DNA of 64,000 bases from Aurelia coerulea (taxonomy: Eukaryota; Cnidaria; Scyphozoa; Semaeostomeae; Ulmaridae): the NCBI GenBank assembly GCA_039566865.1, contig CM076947.1, positions 3,975,501-4,039,500 on the forward strand. Reading direction: 5' to 3'. The notes below the pieces were generated by a model, which saw only the letters and a list, made by a program, of their open reading frames with translations, was not told the origin of the DNA and did no database searches. Made by a program: the position numbers and the translations under genes. This document shows positions 51,608 through 61,819 of the stretch, piece by piece. The stretch's first letter is position 1. The number at the start of each line of letters is the position of its first letter.

Positions 51608-51904
51608 TAAACTGGGTTTATCCGTTTCTCTTAGATAAAACAGGTTTATCAGCAGATAAAGTGGGTTTTCGTGATAAAGTGGGTTTATCTGAGATAAAGT
51701 GGGTTTATCTGAGATAAAGTGGGTTTATCTGAGATAAAGTGGGTTTATCTGAGATAAAGTGGGTTTATCTGAGATAAAGTGGGTTTATCTGGTGATAAAG
51801 TGGGTTTATAACAGATAAACTGGGTTTATCTGAGATAAACTGGGATTATCTGGTGGTAAACCGGGTTTATCTAATTGTGGTGACTTTCGCGTGCCATAAC
51901 CTTC

Positions 51905-53396
51905 TACAGTACAGACTTTGCACACATCAACATGGTTTTCCTTTTCCTGCCTAAAGTTCTGTTCAGAAAAATTTACAGACTGTCATGTGGCTTAAGAATT
52001 CTTATCATAAAGAATTGTTGTAAAGTTAATTTGTGCAATGCCTGCACTGTATAGTATGCCTTTAAAAGGTTTCTTAGCTACTTTCAAAGGTGTTAATACC
52101 AGATGTTCTTAATAGTTATGCCACCCTATGACTAGTGTCTTATAATTTCATTTCTTATATCAAATATGGTGTACTTTGATCATAAATGATAAATGCAAGT
52201 TCTATTGAATGAAATATTACTGGGACCTCCTAAGTCTATCTAAAATCTAGATGTGATTGGAGATTTACAACACACCTTTTTTATATGAAACTTGGATCAG
52301 CACTTAGGACTGAAAGTTTCTTAATTTCGTATTCAGTGTTTTAGTATTAACAGTTTCTTAAATGGTTTCTAATTTTTTGGGGCCTAATAAAGTTTGCATA
52401 TTTTGAAGTTGAGCCTCCTTATTGACAAATTGCTTGCATTTTGCATTGATATTGTCACATGAATAAATAAGCCATGCATATTGAAGCAAAAAATTATCTA
52501 TTTTTTGCAGTCAAAAAAGTTGAATAAGATGAAGGTAACTTTGTTAGAGAGGCATTTACAAACGCAATGCTGCATGAGCCCTAATCTACTGACTCTTATT
52601 CTAGAATTAAATGTGTAGAGTTTCTTAATTGTTCTTGCTTACTAATCAAATCACTTGAATTGTTTTAGTTGCAGATATTTTCATACAACATCTAATTGGA
52701 GACTGACTTTGGTCCAATGTTTCAATTTGTTTCATGTGGCTATGTGTATGGTGATCCCATATACATTTCACAAATAATGACCAATTTTTTAGGAACTTAA
52801 ATTTCTATTGCCCTGGGGATAGAATTGGTTAATAATTTTTGTTTTAAGGGCTTCAGGTGTCAACAAAAAAACTTGCAAATTTAGAACGATTTCCTGTAAT
52901 TTCTACACTCCTGCCAATTTCTCTCCAGAACAGGACCTGCAATTCTGAAAATTGTCTGATAATGATACACATAATTCAACAACTTACTTAAAAAGTACCC
53001 CAACAACATGCTCCTCCCTGTACCACCAGTACACTGAGGTACCCTCCCCCAAGCCTGTGCAGGGCATCTAACTTAAAAAAAAGTGTAAACACAAACACTG
53101 CACTGCGCATAACGAATCTGCGACTGTGAACAAAGCTGTGGAAAAGACGAACACTCCAAAGAAACCTCTCCTGTCCGTTAGCTCCATTGCACAGTCACTT
53201 TCTCATAATCTCAATTTTTCACTGTGATGAATGTAATTTGATAATCGGAAAACAAGTGGATGTGAATGTCCGCCTCATTAGCTCTTTAAATTGTACTACC
53301 CTTATGTGTGTATAATTAACAAAGTCTCAGCCTTTATCGCATAATACACTAAACAACAGAAATAGTAAAGTTTATAGAAACACAATCTTAACTCAC
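51905..53396. other. No gene recognised
   Basis: AT-rich intergenic or intronic sequence. The dispersed word AAACTTGGATCAGC recurs at ~52284. If the exon at 53397-53425 is real, this is its first intron. Confidence 0.4.
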
Positions 53397-53425
53397 CTGC
53401 GAATATGTTTCTTGAATCCAGCCAT
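53397..53425 (-). CDS. Probable first coding exon of a minus-strand gene
   Basis: ATG in the context CAAAATGGC opens MAGFKKHIR and ends AG|GTGAGT, a consensus splice donor, at 53396. The strong start context, consensus donor and adjacent promoter-like sequence support a 29-nt first exon. Later exons were not found. Confidence 0.4.
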
Positions 53426-53765
53426 TTTGGTTATCTCGAAACGAGCACCAAAAACTTTTTAAATATGCCCGCCTTTTCAAAAACGTCACTTTCGTACCTT
53501 CAAATGAGGTCACAGTACATAACACAGTCCCCCGTTTTGTAAGCCGTTCTGCTGGCCCTAGCTGTGACGTCGCAGCTAGGGCCACGATTGTTCAAATGTT
53601 ACGAACGTTTAACGAAAGCCAATCAAAAGCCGGGTCTTCAACCTCTTACCCACTCTTCCTCTCTCTGGGCTGGTGGGCTGGGCTTGAGATGGTGGAGGCT
53701 GCGCAATTGGCCTCACTTACCACTGGGCGGGAGGAAGCTGTACAGTCAGTTACAAAAAAAACAAA
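53426..53765. promoter_or_regulatory. Candidate bidirectional promoter
   Basis: About 340 bp between divergent ATGs (53425 minus, 53766 plus), richer in GC and CpG than its surroundings. It includes a perfect 12-bp-arm palindrome, TGGCCCTAGCTG / CAGCTAGGGCCA (53553-53584), centred on TGACGTCG, a CRE-like word. An AATTGGCC and a GGGCGGGAG occur nearer the plus-strand ATG. No TATA box. Confidence 0.4.
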
Positions 53766-53869
53766 ATGGAAGCCACAATACAGCGTGGAAGAAATAGGAG
53801 GATTTCAAGCAAAGTAACAACAAGTGGCAGAACACGAAGCAAAGTAACAACAAGGGGCAGAGGGTAAAT
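53766..53869 (+). CDS. Possible first exon, basic GRT-rich peptide
   Basis: ATG in the context AAAATGG opens MEATIQRGRNRRISSKVTTS and a second SKVTT-containing repeat, with a stop at 53869 or a donor-like AG|GGTAAAT just before it. An acceptor-like TCTCCTATAG occurs at 53919, but the next sequence is a PLE fragment, so the original second exon may be displaced. Confidence 0.3.
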
Positions 53870-53925
53870 TTAAATATTGTTATTAATTAAAACATCCAAA
53901 TTACTCTGTCTCCTATAGCGCGTGA

Positions 53926-54468
53926 TTTCTGGCACCACCTTCAAACTTCAAAACACCAACATTCTATATGTTACCGAAAATACACAAAGAGAACTGCCCT
54001 GGTAGACCAATCATCTCAGGCTGCCAATCACCAACTGTGGAATTGTCACAGTACCTTGATTTTTATCTGAAACCAATTGTTAAGGAAATACCCTCCTTTA
54101 TCAAGGACACAAACCATTTCTTACAAACTGTCTTTAGGTTACAGGAACAAATAAAACCGGGCAACATCTTAGTGACAATGGATGTAAAATCTTTATACAC
54201 CAACATTCCACAGGATGTAGGTATACAATGTTGCCTTGATGCAATGGAAACATTTTACCAAGGGGCACTGCCCCTTTCATCACATGATTTACGACAAATG
54301 TTCACATTCATTCTAAAACACAACTATTTTGAATTTGACAACAAATACTATTTACAAGTTCATGGTACAGCAATGGGTTCCCAATTTGCTCCCAATTTTG
54401 CTAACATATTCATGCACAACTGTGAGAGCAAGATACTAACGTTAGAGTTTCAACGAGCACAGATGTGA
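53926..54468 (+). pseudogene. Penelope-like element reverse transcriptase fragment
   Basis: NFKTPTFYMLPKIHK, then GRPIISGCQSPTVELSQYLDFYL, PSFIKDTNHFL, LVTMDVKSLYTNIPQ and VHGTAMGSQFAPNFANIFM are the RT signature blocks of Penelope-like elements (the DVxSLYTNIP block supplies the first catalytic Asp). The YxDD-containing block and the GIY-YIG domain are missing; similarity stops at ~54450 where the next LINE begins, so the LINE probably inserted in this PLE. Confidence 0.8.
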
Positions 54469-54537
54469 ACAGTGTTGAGTTGTTTGATTTTTGTTTTTAT
54501 TTAAATGATCAGTTTCGCGTATATCGATATATGAATC

Positions 54538-55332
54538 ATGCCGGGTTCGGAATATGTTACTATGGAAGTGGTTCGTGAACTTTTTTCAGTGCAATTACAA
54601 AGCTTCAAATCTGCAGTGGAGTTACTGACTGGAAGAATTAATGATGACATCAAAGCCATTCGAGATGATGTCAATGATTTGAAATCTGGTCTTTCATTCA
54701 CTTGCAAAGATGTGGAAGATATTCAAGGGAAGTTGACAGCCATAGAGTCAAACTGCCAGCAAATAGAAAGTGGTGTAAAAGATCAAAGGTCAATTGTTGA
54801 CTCATTGGAGGATCAGATGGAGTACCAAGAGAATCAGAGTCGAAGAAACAATGTCAAATTGATTGGCATCCCAGAAAGTGATGGCCCAGAGTCTTGGTCT
54901 GACTCCGAAAAAATCTTTATGGACAATGTGAAGGCTGAATTGCATATTGAAGAAGATTTGCAGATTGAGAGGGCACACAGGGTGGGTTCCAAGAGACAGG
55001 AGAGTACCTATGTTCGTCGTGATGGATCTGTTGCTCCAAGTAAGCCAAGGCCAATTGTGGCCAAGTTGAAGAGCTACAAAGATCGTGAGCGAATATTGTC
55101 AGCAGCAAAATCAATCCGACCTCCTGATATGAAGTTCTTAGAAGACTTTAGCCAGAGAACTCTCAATAAGCGCAACAGCCTTACTCCCAAATTGTTGGAG
55201 GCAAGACAGAAGGGGAAGTTGGCCTACTTTGTAGCTGGTAAGTTGATAGTCAGAAATAGACTTCCTGACAGGAATATTCACCCTGGAGTTGCAAATGAAG
55301 AAGAAGAAAATGAGGTGTCATTCACCACATAA
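54538..55332 (+). CDS. LINE ORF1 protein, coiled coil plus RRM-like
   Basis: 264 residues. Residues ~15-100 are a coiled coil (VNDLKSGLSFTCKDVEDIQG, DSLEDQMEYQENQSRRNNVK). An RRM-like core follows (RRNNVKLIGIPE at ~101-112, then ERAHRVG). The C-terminal domain has RPIVAKLKSYKDRERIL and AYFVAGKLIV. This is the layout of L1-type ORF1p, which trimerises, binds element RNA and acts as a chaperone. Intact from a true ATG to TAA. Confidence 0.85.
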   Translation: MPGSEYVTMEVVRELFSVQLQSFKSAVELLTGRINDDIKAIRDDVNDLKSGLSFTCKDVEDIQGKLTAIESNCQQIESGVKDQRSIVDSLEDQMEYQENQSRRNNVKLIGIPESDGPESWSDSEKIFMDNVKAELHIEEDLQIERAHRVGSKRQESTYVRRDGSVAPSKPRPIVAKLKSYKDRERILSAAKSIRPPDMKFLEDFSQRTLNKRNSLTPKLLEARQKGKLAYFVAGKLIVRNRLPDRNIHPGVANEEEENEVSFTT

Positions 55333-55435
55333 GAACCTGTTAACTGCTGTTGTTGTTGATTTTATCATGCTTTTTTTAGAACAGTTTCAACTTTCTGTTA
55401 CATATTTTCATAATTCATCTCAATAATAATAAAGT

Positions 55436-58400
55436 ATGTCACTAAGCATGGCAAATACAACTAGTTTTCCATGTGGTATCTGCCACCAAAACATACATGT
55501 CACTCAAAAGGCAGTTCTTTGCAATAACTGCAATTTCTATGTCCACATTAAATGCAATGACATATCTGCTTCAGAATACAAAGAACTTGAAAAAGAACCT
55601 GATGATGTTTCTTGGTTTTGCAAACAATGTACCATGAATATGTTTCCTTTTGGCTCATTATCAAATGGTGAACTCTTAGGAATTCGCGATTTCGACATAC
55701 CCTCATTCATTGACTCTGCACCCTCATTTGAAATTAATTCTAATCTTTTAGACTTGCCTAATCTTAGTGATTATGATATTGATGAACATATGCCTCAAAA
55801 TATTGATTATCGCTACTTCACCTTACCTGAACTTTCTTCCTCACAATTCTCCCCTAGAGATTTCTCCATCATTCACACTAACATAAGAAGCCTATCCCTT
55901 CATCATGATGAATTAGTTTCTTTATCTGCTCATACTAATCTAGATCCTGATGTAATTGGAGTATCTGAAATCTGGCATTCTATTGACAATCCTATTTCAT
56001 CAAATGTTGAGATTCCCAGCTATACTTTTTTTAAGACTCAGTCACAAACTCAAAATGGTGGTGTTGGCTTGTACATTAAAAATTCTCTCACTTCCAATCC
56101 AAGAGCAGACTTAGATTCTTGCACAGATGATTTTGAAACTGTTTGGGTTGAAATTGAAAATAGAAAAGATAAGAATTTCCTAATATGCTGTGTTTACAGA
56201 CATCCTAGTTCAAATGTTGATAACCTTACATCTCATTTTCGGAATCTTCTATCTAAAATATCCTCAAACAAACTGGCATTTATAATGGGTGATTTCAATG
56301 TCAATCTACTTGATTATGCTTCCTATACACCAACAACTGATTTTGTCAACAACTTTTCTTCACACAGCCTTCTTCCTTGTATTCATCATCCTACTAGAGT
56401 CTCAGAACGTAGAGCATCAGTTATTGATAACATATACACCAATGCTACCAATGCTAATATAACTAGTGGCAATATTTTAATGCAAATCACTGATCATTTC
56501 CCCCAGTTCTTAATCTTAAAAAATACTCAGGTTAGTCATAACAAATCTGACTCATTCAAATATGATTATTCTAAATTTAAGGATGATAAATTCCTCGAGG
56601 ACTTTAATCAGATTGACTTTACTTACTTAGACAGTAGTGACATAGATGTGAGCAAAAAATTTGACAGATTTTTGAAAGATCTTAGTACTTTGACAAATAA
56701 GCATGCACCAATCAAAAAGAGGAGTAGAAAGGAAATAAAGCTGAAAGATAAACCATGGATAAATAATAGAATACAAAAGATGATGAGAATCAGAGACAGA
56801 GTTTTGCAGAAATTAAAGAAAAAGTCAACTGATGATAACCTTAATTTGTACAAAAATTTTAGAAATCGTGTATCCAATGAAATAAAAAAAAGTAAAGAAA
56901 GATATTTTCATAACTATTTTTCTACTAACACTCAAAATATGAAAAAAATTATGGTCAGGTATAAAAACAATCATTTCTCACAAATCTTCAAATTCTTCTA
57001 CAATTCATAAAATGAAAGACAAGGAGGGAAATGTATCATCTGACCCAGGCAAAATTTCAAATATTTTTAATGATTTTTTCGTAAATGTTGCTGATGAAAT
57101 AACAAAGACAATCCCAATGACCCCTAAATCTCCTCTTGACTATTTATCAAATAGAAATTCTAATTATTTCTTTCTTAATCCAGTTACTTTTATAGAAGTT
57201 AATGAACTAATTAACATCTTGAATCCATCTAAATCTGTTGGTCCTAATAGCATACCCATAAAATTACTAAAAATCATTGGATCCTCAGTTTCCCCACATC
57301 TTGCTCTCCTTGTAAATCAGTCTTTCCAGTCTGGTATTTTTCCTGAAAAACTCAAGATTGCCAAGGTGATAACTCTTTTCAAGAAAGGGAATCCTGAGCT
57401 ACCTTCTAACTACAGGCCAATTTCTCTTCTTTCCATTTTCAGTAAGATATTTGAGAAGTTGATGTACCGAAGACTTTATAGATTCCTTGAATTACATAAT
57501 GTTCTTTATTCTTTACAATTTGGTTTTCAAGAAAACCACTCTATCGATCATGCCCTAGTGAGTTTGACAGAAGCTGTGAGAAATACACTTGATAATAAAA
57601 GATTTGGTTGTGGCATTTTCATAGATTTACAGAAGGCTTTTGATACTGTTAATCATACAATTTTGTTATCAAAATTGGAACACTATGGTGTGCGTGGTTG
57701 TGCCCTTGAGTGGTTTAGATCCTACCTATCCGATAGAAAACAATATGTTTATGTTTATGTTAATGGAAGTAATTCTAACTTACTTTCAATTACTTGTGGT
57801 GTACCTCAAGGCTCTGTATTAGGCCCCTTACTTTTTCTTATGTATATCAATGATTTACCTACTGCTTCTAAAAAGCTTACTTTTTATCTCTTTGCTGATG
57901 ATACAAACATCTACTGTGAATCCAAAGATTTATCTAATTTAATTAAAATTGTTAACAAAGAGCTTAAATCAATAAAGAAATGGCTTGATGCTAATAAGCT
58001 ATCACTAAATATTGATAAGACAAATTATATTATCTTTCATTCTTCTTCTGTGAATGTTCCTTCTGATTCTGCCATAAAAATAGGGGAAAAACGTATTAAA
58101 AGGGTTAAGTTTGTTAAATTCTTAGGACTCCTCTTAGATGAGCATCTAAGCTGGAAATACTATCTCAGTGAACTTTCTAAAAAATTAGCTAGAACATGTG
58201 GACTCTTTTTCAGAATAAGAAGCTTACTACCATTAGATGTTTTACTCTGCTTATACAATGCTTTGTTTCTGTCCTTTTTACAATATGGTCTTATCGTCTG
58301 GGGTCAAACATATGCATCACACATTGAACCAATTTTTAAACTACAGAAGAAAGCTGTCAGAGCCATATTTCAACCTCGCTTGTCACCCTCTCTGCCAATC

Positions 58401-58730
58401 TTCAAAGATCTTAAACTTCTCAAACTTTCTGAAATTTTTGAACTCCGACTTTTAACTTTCGTTTTTGATTCTGTTAATAAAACTTCACCTAGTTGCTTCC
58501 ATAACTTCTTCTTATTCAGTTCATCTGTTCATCAATATTCCACTAGACAGGCCAGTCATGGGGATCTATACTTAACACGAAAAAACAGTCTTCAATATGG
58601 TCTAAAGTCGATTCGTTATCTTGGAGCTAAACTCTGGAATACATTACCCGTGGAACTCCGAAACGCCCCATCAAAAATATCCTTCAAAAAGCAACTGAAA
58701 ATTTACTTATTTAACAAGGCTAGTTTTTGA
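55436..58730 (+). pseudogene. LINE ORF2: PHD finger, endonuclease, reverse transcriptase, one frameshift
   Basis: First part (55436-~56950): PHD-type finger at residues ~12-65 (CGICHQNIHV...CNNCNFYVHIKC...WFCKQC), then endonuclease (IHTNIRSLSLHHDEL, GDFNVNLLDY, VIDNIYTN, TDHFPQFL). A one-base difference in the A/T run at ~56940-56950 shifts the frame. The second part continues in the next frame through 58730 with RT blocks NYRPISLLSIFSKIFEK, DLQKAFDTVN, GVPQGSVLGPLLFLMYIND and catalytic FADD (~57890), then a C-terminal domain ending LFNKASF. Apart from the shift all motifs are intact; a sequencing error is possible. Confidence 0.85.
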
Positions 58731-58830
58731 TAATTGCACAACTTCTATTTTATAGTATGAAAATCAAATGCGTGTATTTCTTGGAATCATTCAAGTCCAA
58801 CCAAATTTATTTGAGATTATTATAGGATAG

Positions 58831-58874
58831 GGGGGGCTCTCTCCTCGATTAGTTTACCTATTGAGAGAGCTCCT
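58831..58874 (+). repeat. LINE 3' UTR stem-loop
   Basis: GGGGGCTCTCTC pairs with GAGAGAGCTCCTCC around a ~20-nt loop. Located ~100 bp after ORF2 and ~185 bp before the element end. Confidence 0.6.
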
Positions 58875-59918
58875 CCTTTAAGTAATTCCCTCCATACAAT
58901 TTATCTCGTCTCTCTGTATTTGTATATTGTATTAATTTGCCGTATCAATGTATTAATTCTCTGTAATATTGTCTTATTTCTTTGTAGTTTAGTTAATTGT
59001 TGGTATTGTTAATTATGAAATTGTATGTAGTGGAATTTAAAATATGAACTGAAACTGAAAAGAAGCGGGTGATAAGCATAGCGCTTTATGGTGTTAATGA
59101 AAACAGCTGAATAACAATCGTTCTGATCTCATTGGCTCGGACGGTTTTTCATTTTGGCATTTTATGGGTTCAAAGTGTCTTATCGATTTGTGTGTGGCCA
59201 TAACTCCGCCAATCCAGGAGATATTTTAGCCGGCATCCAAACTTTAATACCCAAACATCTGGAGCGAGGGGCATTTCACTCAAAAAATCTTCGTACACCC
59301 TGCGAAAAATCCAAGAAAATCCAGCAAAAATCCGGCAAAAATCCGGCAAAAATCCATTGAATGATTTCCAAAATCCAAAAATCCAGTGAATGATTTCCAA
59401 ATACAAGAATCCAGTGAGAAATCTCCTGAATCCGAAAAGTCACTGAAAAGCGAATTAAATTGAATTCTGTCTCTTCTATTTCCTTCTATGATTCCTAAAA
59501 TACGCACCAGTGCGGGAGACCCAAATGAAAATCCGTTCCAGAATCAGCAATCGTTTGTCACATCTTGCACGGATTATACGCGCTGCGAAATTCTGCCTCG
59601 TTTGAGGAATGGAATGGAACTAAGGAATAGGATGGAGCCAAGGAAATCTTCCAGACAAAAATGATGCAATAGTCCTGTCAAAGCGTTGCGGGATGGAATT
59701 AGCATCATATGATGATCATCGGTTGGTCAAAGATACAGATTACGGTGCGACTGAAAACACCACTTTGAAGGAATCATCAGAAGAAGCATTGATAATTTCT
59801 TCAAATGAAATGTCAGCAGAAAATGCTTTTGATCAGTCAAAATTGATAAAAGTTTAGGAAGATATGTCTCTCTTGAAGGTGTAGAACAATAACCAGCAAG
59901 GAATTCCCACATATTCAG

Positions 59919-60284
59919 TTGTACATAACACGATCGAAAATATTCGTCAATAAAAGAGCAAGACAATATTCGTCAAAATATGCGGATATGTCTAAAGAGT
60001 CAAAGGCAAATATTGGAGTGTTAACTAATTGGTTTCAAGGAACAAAATCTGGAAACGAAGATTGCAGAGGAGAGTCTACAAATTTCAAACCATTCAACCT
60101 GTTCACTCAACCTTGGTACCTTTCGATGGAAGATTGTATTGCAACAATTGATGAATCGACACTTCTCCTAATCTGCGTGCAGACTCATTGTCCAATGGGT
60201 CTGCACGCAGGCTACGCTTCTCCGCAATGCAGAGTTTCTTTCTCTGTTCCGACAAAGGCATTTGAACAAGTATTGTCAAAGTAG
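59919..60284 (+). other. Unassigned open frame inside the TIR element
   Basis: About 121 codons (ITRSKIFVNKRARQYSSKYA, then NWFQGTKSGNEDC, then LCV/ICVQTHCPMGL). No motif recognised. It could be captured host sequence or chance. Confidence 0.25.
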
Positions 60285-60885
60285 GCCGCAAATTTGTGTA
60301 CGTCTCAAAGATTTTCGGACATAAACTCATGAACTACATTGCTTGAGCACATGTTTGAAAGAACAGTCATTGAGAAACCTCGTATTTCTTGTTTTGATAG
60401 AAATGGAGCAAAAATCCGAAAAAAACCAGAAATCCGAAGGATTTTTGGCAAAAAAATCTGGAAATCCGGGGCAAAATCAAGCGGATTTTAAATCCAAAAA
60501 AATCTCGTACTCTTATTTGAAGAGTGAAATGCCCCTCGATCTGGAGAGTAGATTTTTGCAAAAAAAAATCAGGTAATTTCAAGCAATTTCTTTCCTGGTT
60601 GCGTTTTATGAAGGTAGGTAAACCGTCCAAAAATTGTCATGGACTTCTTTCGCAGTGATATCACTCTCCTACTAAATCATCAGGCCTAACTTTTTCACCT
60701 TCACGTGTACACAATATTTTTTTCGTCATTTATTTGACTAAAACGTCCTTTGAGTTTCCGGCTATAATTCCAAACAGAGCATTAGCATTATGAACAAGTG
60801 TTAAATGCCAATTCCCAGCTTGTGTGCTTTATACAAATCACATGACCTCTTGGGATTTCTATTGCGTCAGGTTGGTCCCTGCTGG

Positions 60886-60972
60886 GTTCAGATGGATTCA
60901 CCTGGGTTCAGCCGGGTTTAGATGGATTCAGCTGGGTTCAGATGGATTCAGTTGGGTTCAGGTGGGTTTAAC
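60886..60972. repeat. ~20-bp minisatellite (GGGTTCAGATGGATTCAGCT)
   Basis: About four degenerate units inside the right arm of the TIR element. The same array with its flank (TTTCTAT.G.GTCAGGTTGGTC) recurs at 61264-61385. Confidence 0.7.
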
Positions 60973-61218
60973 TTATATAAATTACGCTAAAATATCTCCT
61001 GGATTGGCGGAGTTACGGCCACACACAAATCAATAAGGCACTTTGAACAATAGAAATTCTGGCCGAGAGACAATAGTAATAACAAACTTGATTGGTGTAA
61101 GAACGACCATAAAATGAAAAACCATCCCAGCTAATGAGATCAGAACGATTGTTATTCAGCTGTTTTCATTAACACCATAAAGCGCTAACTATGCTTATCA
61201 CCCGCTTCTTTTGATACA

Positions 61219-61385
61219 TTGTTCTTGATATTTCCAAACGGAGCAATCACACCTGGCAGGGGACCTCTTGGGAATTTCTATCGAGTCAGGTTGGTCTCTG
61301 CTGGGTTCAGGTGGATTCAGCTGGGTTCAGATGAGTTCAGATGGATTCAGATGGATTCAGCTGGGTTTAACTTATATAAATTACG
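61219..61385. repeat. Direct duplicate of the minisatellite block
   Basis: GACCTCTTGGGAATTTCTAT..GTCAGGTTGGTC, then GGGTTCAG/GGATTCAG units and TTTAACTTATATAAATTACG, match 60842-60990. Located just outside the TIR element, it is probably a segmental duplicate or second, truncated copy. Confidence 0.65.
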
Positions 61386-61539
61386 ACTTGCGCCTTCTAT
61401 TGCTGTTTTTAAGAAAAGCTGTTATCAATAATCTGCCCCCATGCCAAATCTGTTTTTTGAATTCACGATCCAATAGGATTATCCTACCTTACACAACTTA
61501 GGGTTGGTCTCAGCAAGTTAAATTTCCATAAATTCAAGC

Positions 61540-61819
61540 ATAATTTTAGGGATACAATAAACCCGATATGCCCAAGAAATGATGGCTTGAGGACACTGAG
61601 CACTTGTTGTTGCTCTGCCCTTCTTTTGATGTTCAACGACAACATCTTCTCGCTGGAATTGTTGAATTATTACGACCATTTGCACAATTCACCAATCTTT
61701 CAAACGATTCTTTGACACATCTTTTATTGTATGGTGATCAAGACCTTTCTGATGAGTTGAACAGAAATATACTTGAATTAACTTTACGTTTCATCCACGA
61801 AACTGGTCGCTTTGATTAA
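61540..61819 (+). pseudogene. LINE C-terminal fragment
   Basis: INPICPRNDGL, then (one frame shift at ~61590) EDTEHLLLLCPSFDVQRQHL, then LTHLLLYGDQDLSDELN and ending RFIHETGRFD. This is the C-terminal Cys/His block of CR1/RTE-like LINEs, related to 38628-38945 but a different subfamily. The 3' UTR runs to ~62230 and ends in an A-rich tail (GAATAAAAAAAAGAAATAAG). Confidence 0.65.

Larger units (their letters stand above)
50358..51904. mobile_element. Foldback element with repeat-built inverted arms
   Basis: ACCTTC (extendable to ACCTTCTA) lies on both sides (50358 and 51899). The ends TATGGC...GCGAAAGTCACCACAATT and their complement open two long arms. The left arm (50395-50745) is a run of ~20-bp units around GATAAACCCAGTTTATC; the right arm (51500-51885) is the same in inverse orientation (GATAAAGTGGGTTTATC, GATAAACTGGGTTTATC). 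Between the arms lie a short ORF and a younger TTAA-flanked element. Long inverted arms of tandem repeats are typical of foldback-type DNA elements; the transposase class is not identifiable. Confidence 0.75.
54460..59060 (+). mobile_element. Near-intact two-ORF LINE (L1-type ORF1p plus PHD-EN-RT ORF2)
   Basis: Order: ~75-bp 5' leader, ORF1 (54538-55332), 103-bp spacer, ORF2 (55436-58730, one frame break), 3' UTR with a stem-loop at 58831-58874 and an end of CTGAAACTGAAA type at ~59060. The flanks are a PLE fragment on the left and a TIR element on the right. Codon use is AT-rich relative to neighbours. Only one inactivating change is visible. Confidence 0.85.
59061..61212. mobile_element. 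2.15-kb TIR/foldback element
   Basis: AGAAGCGGGTGATAAGCATAG... (59061) is inverted at ~61100-61212 over ~100 bp. Further inward pairs exist: GTGTGTGGCCATAACTCCGCC (~59190) with its complement at ~61005, and GAGGGGCATTTCACTC (~59266) with its complement at ~60525. The arms therefore extend several hundred bp with an insertion in the right arm. The interior holds AAAATCCGGC-type micro-repeats and an unassigned open frame. No transposase recognised; target duplication not clear. Confidence 0.65.

Noticed and set aside
60886..61372. Open frames encoding WVQ/GFRWIQ repeats
   Set aside because: Pure translation of a ~20-bp minisatellite; no independent coding support.
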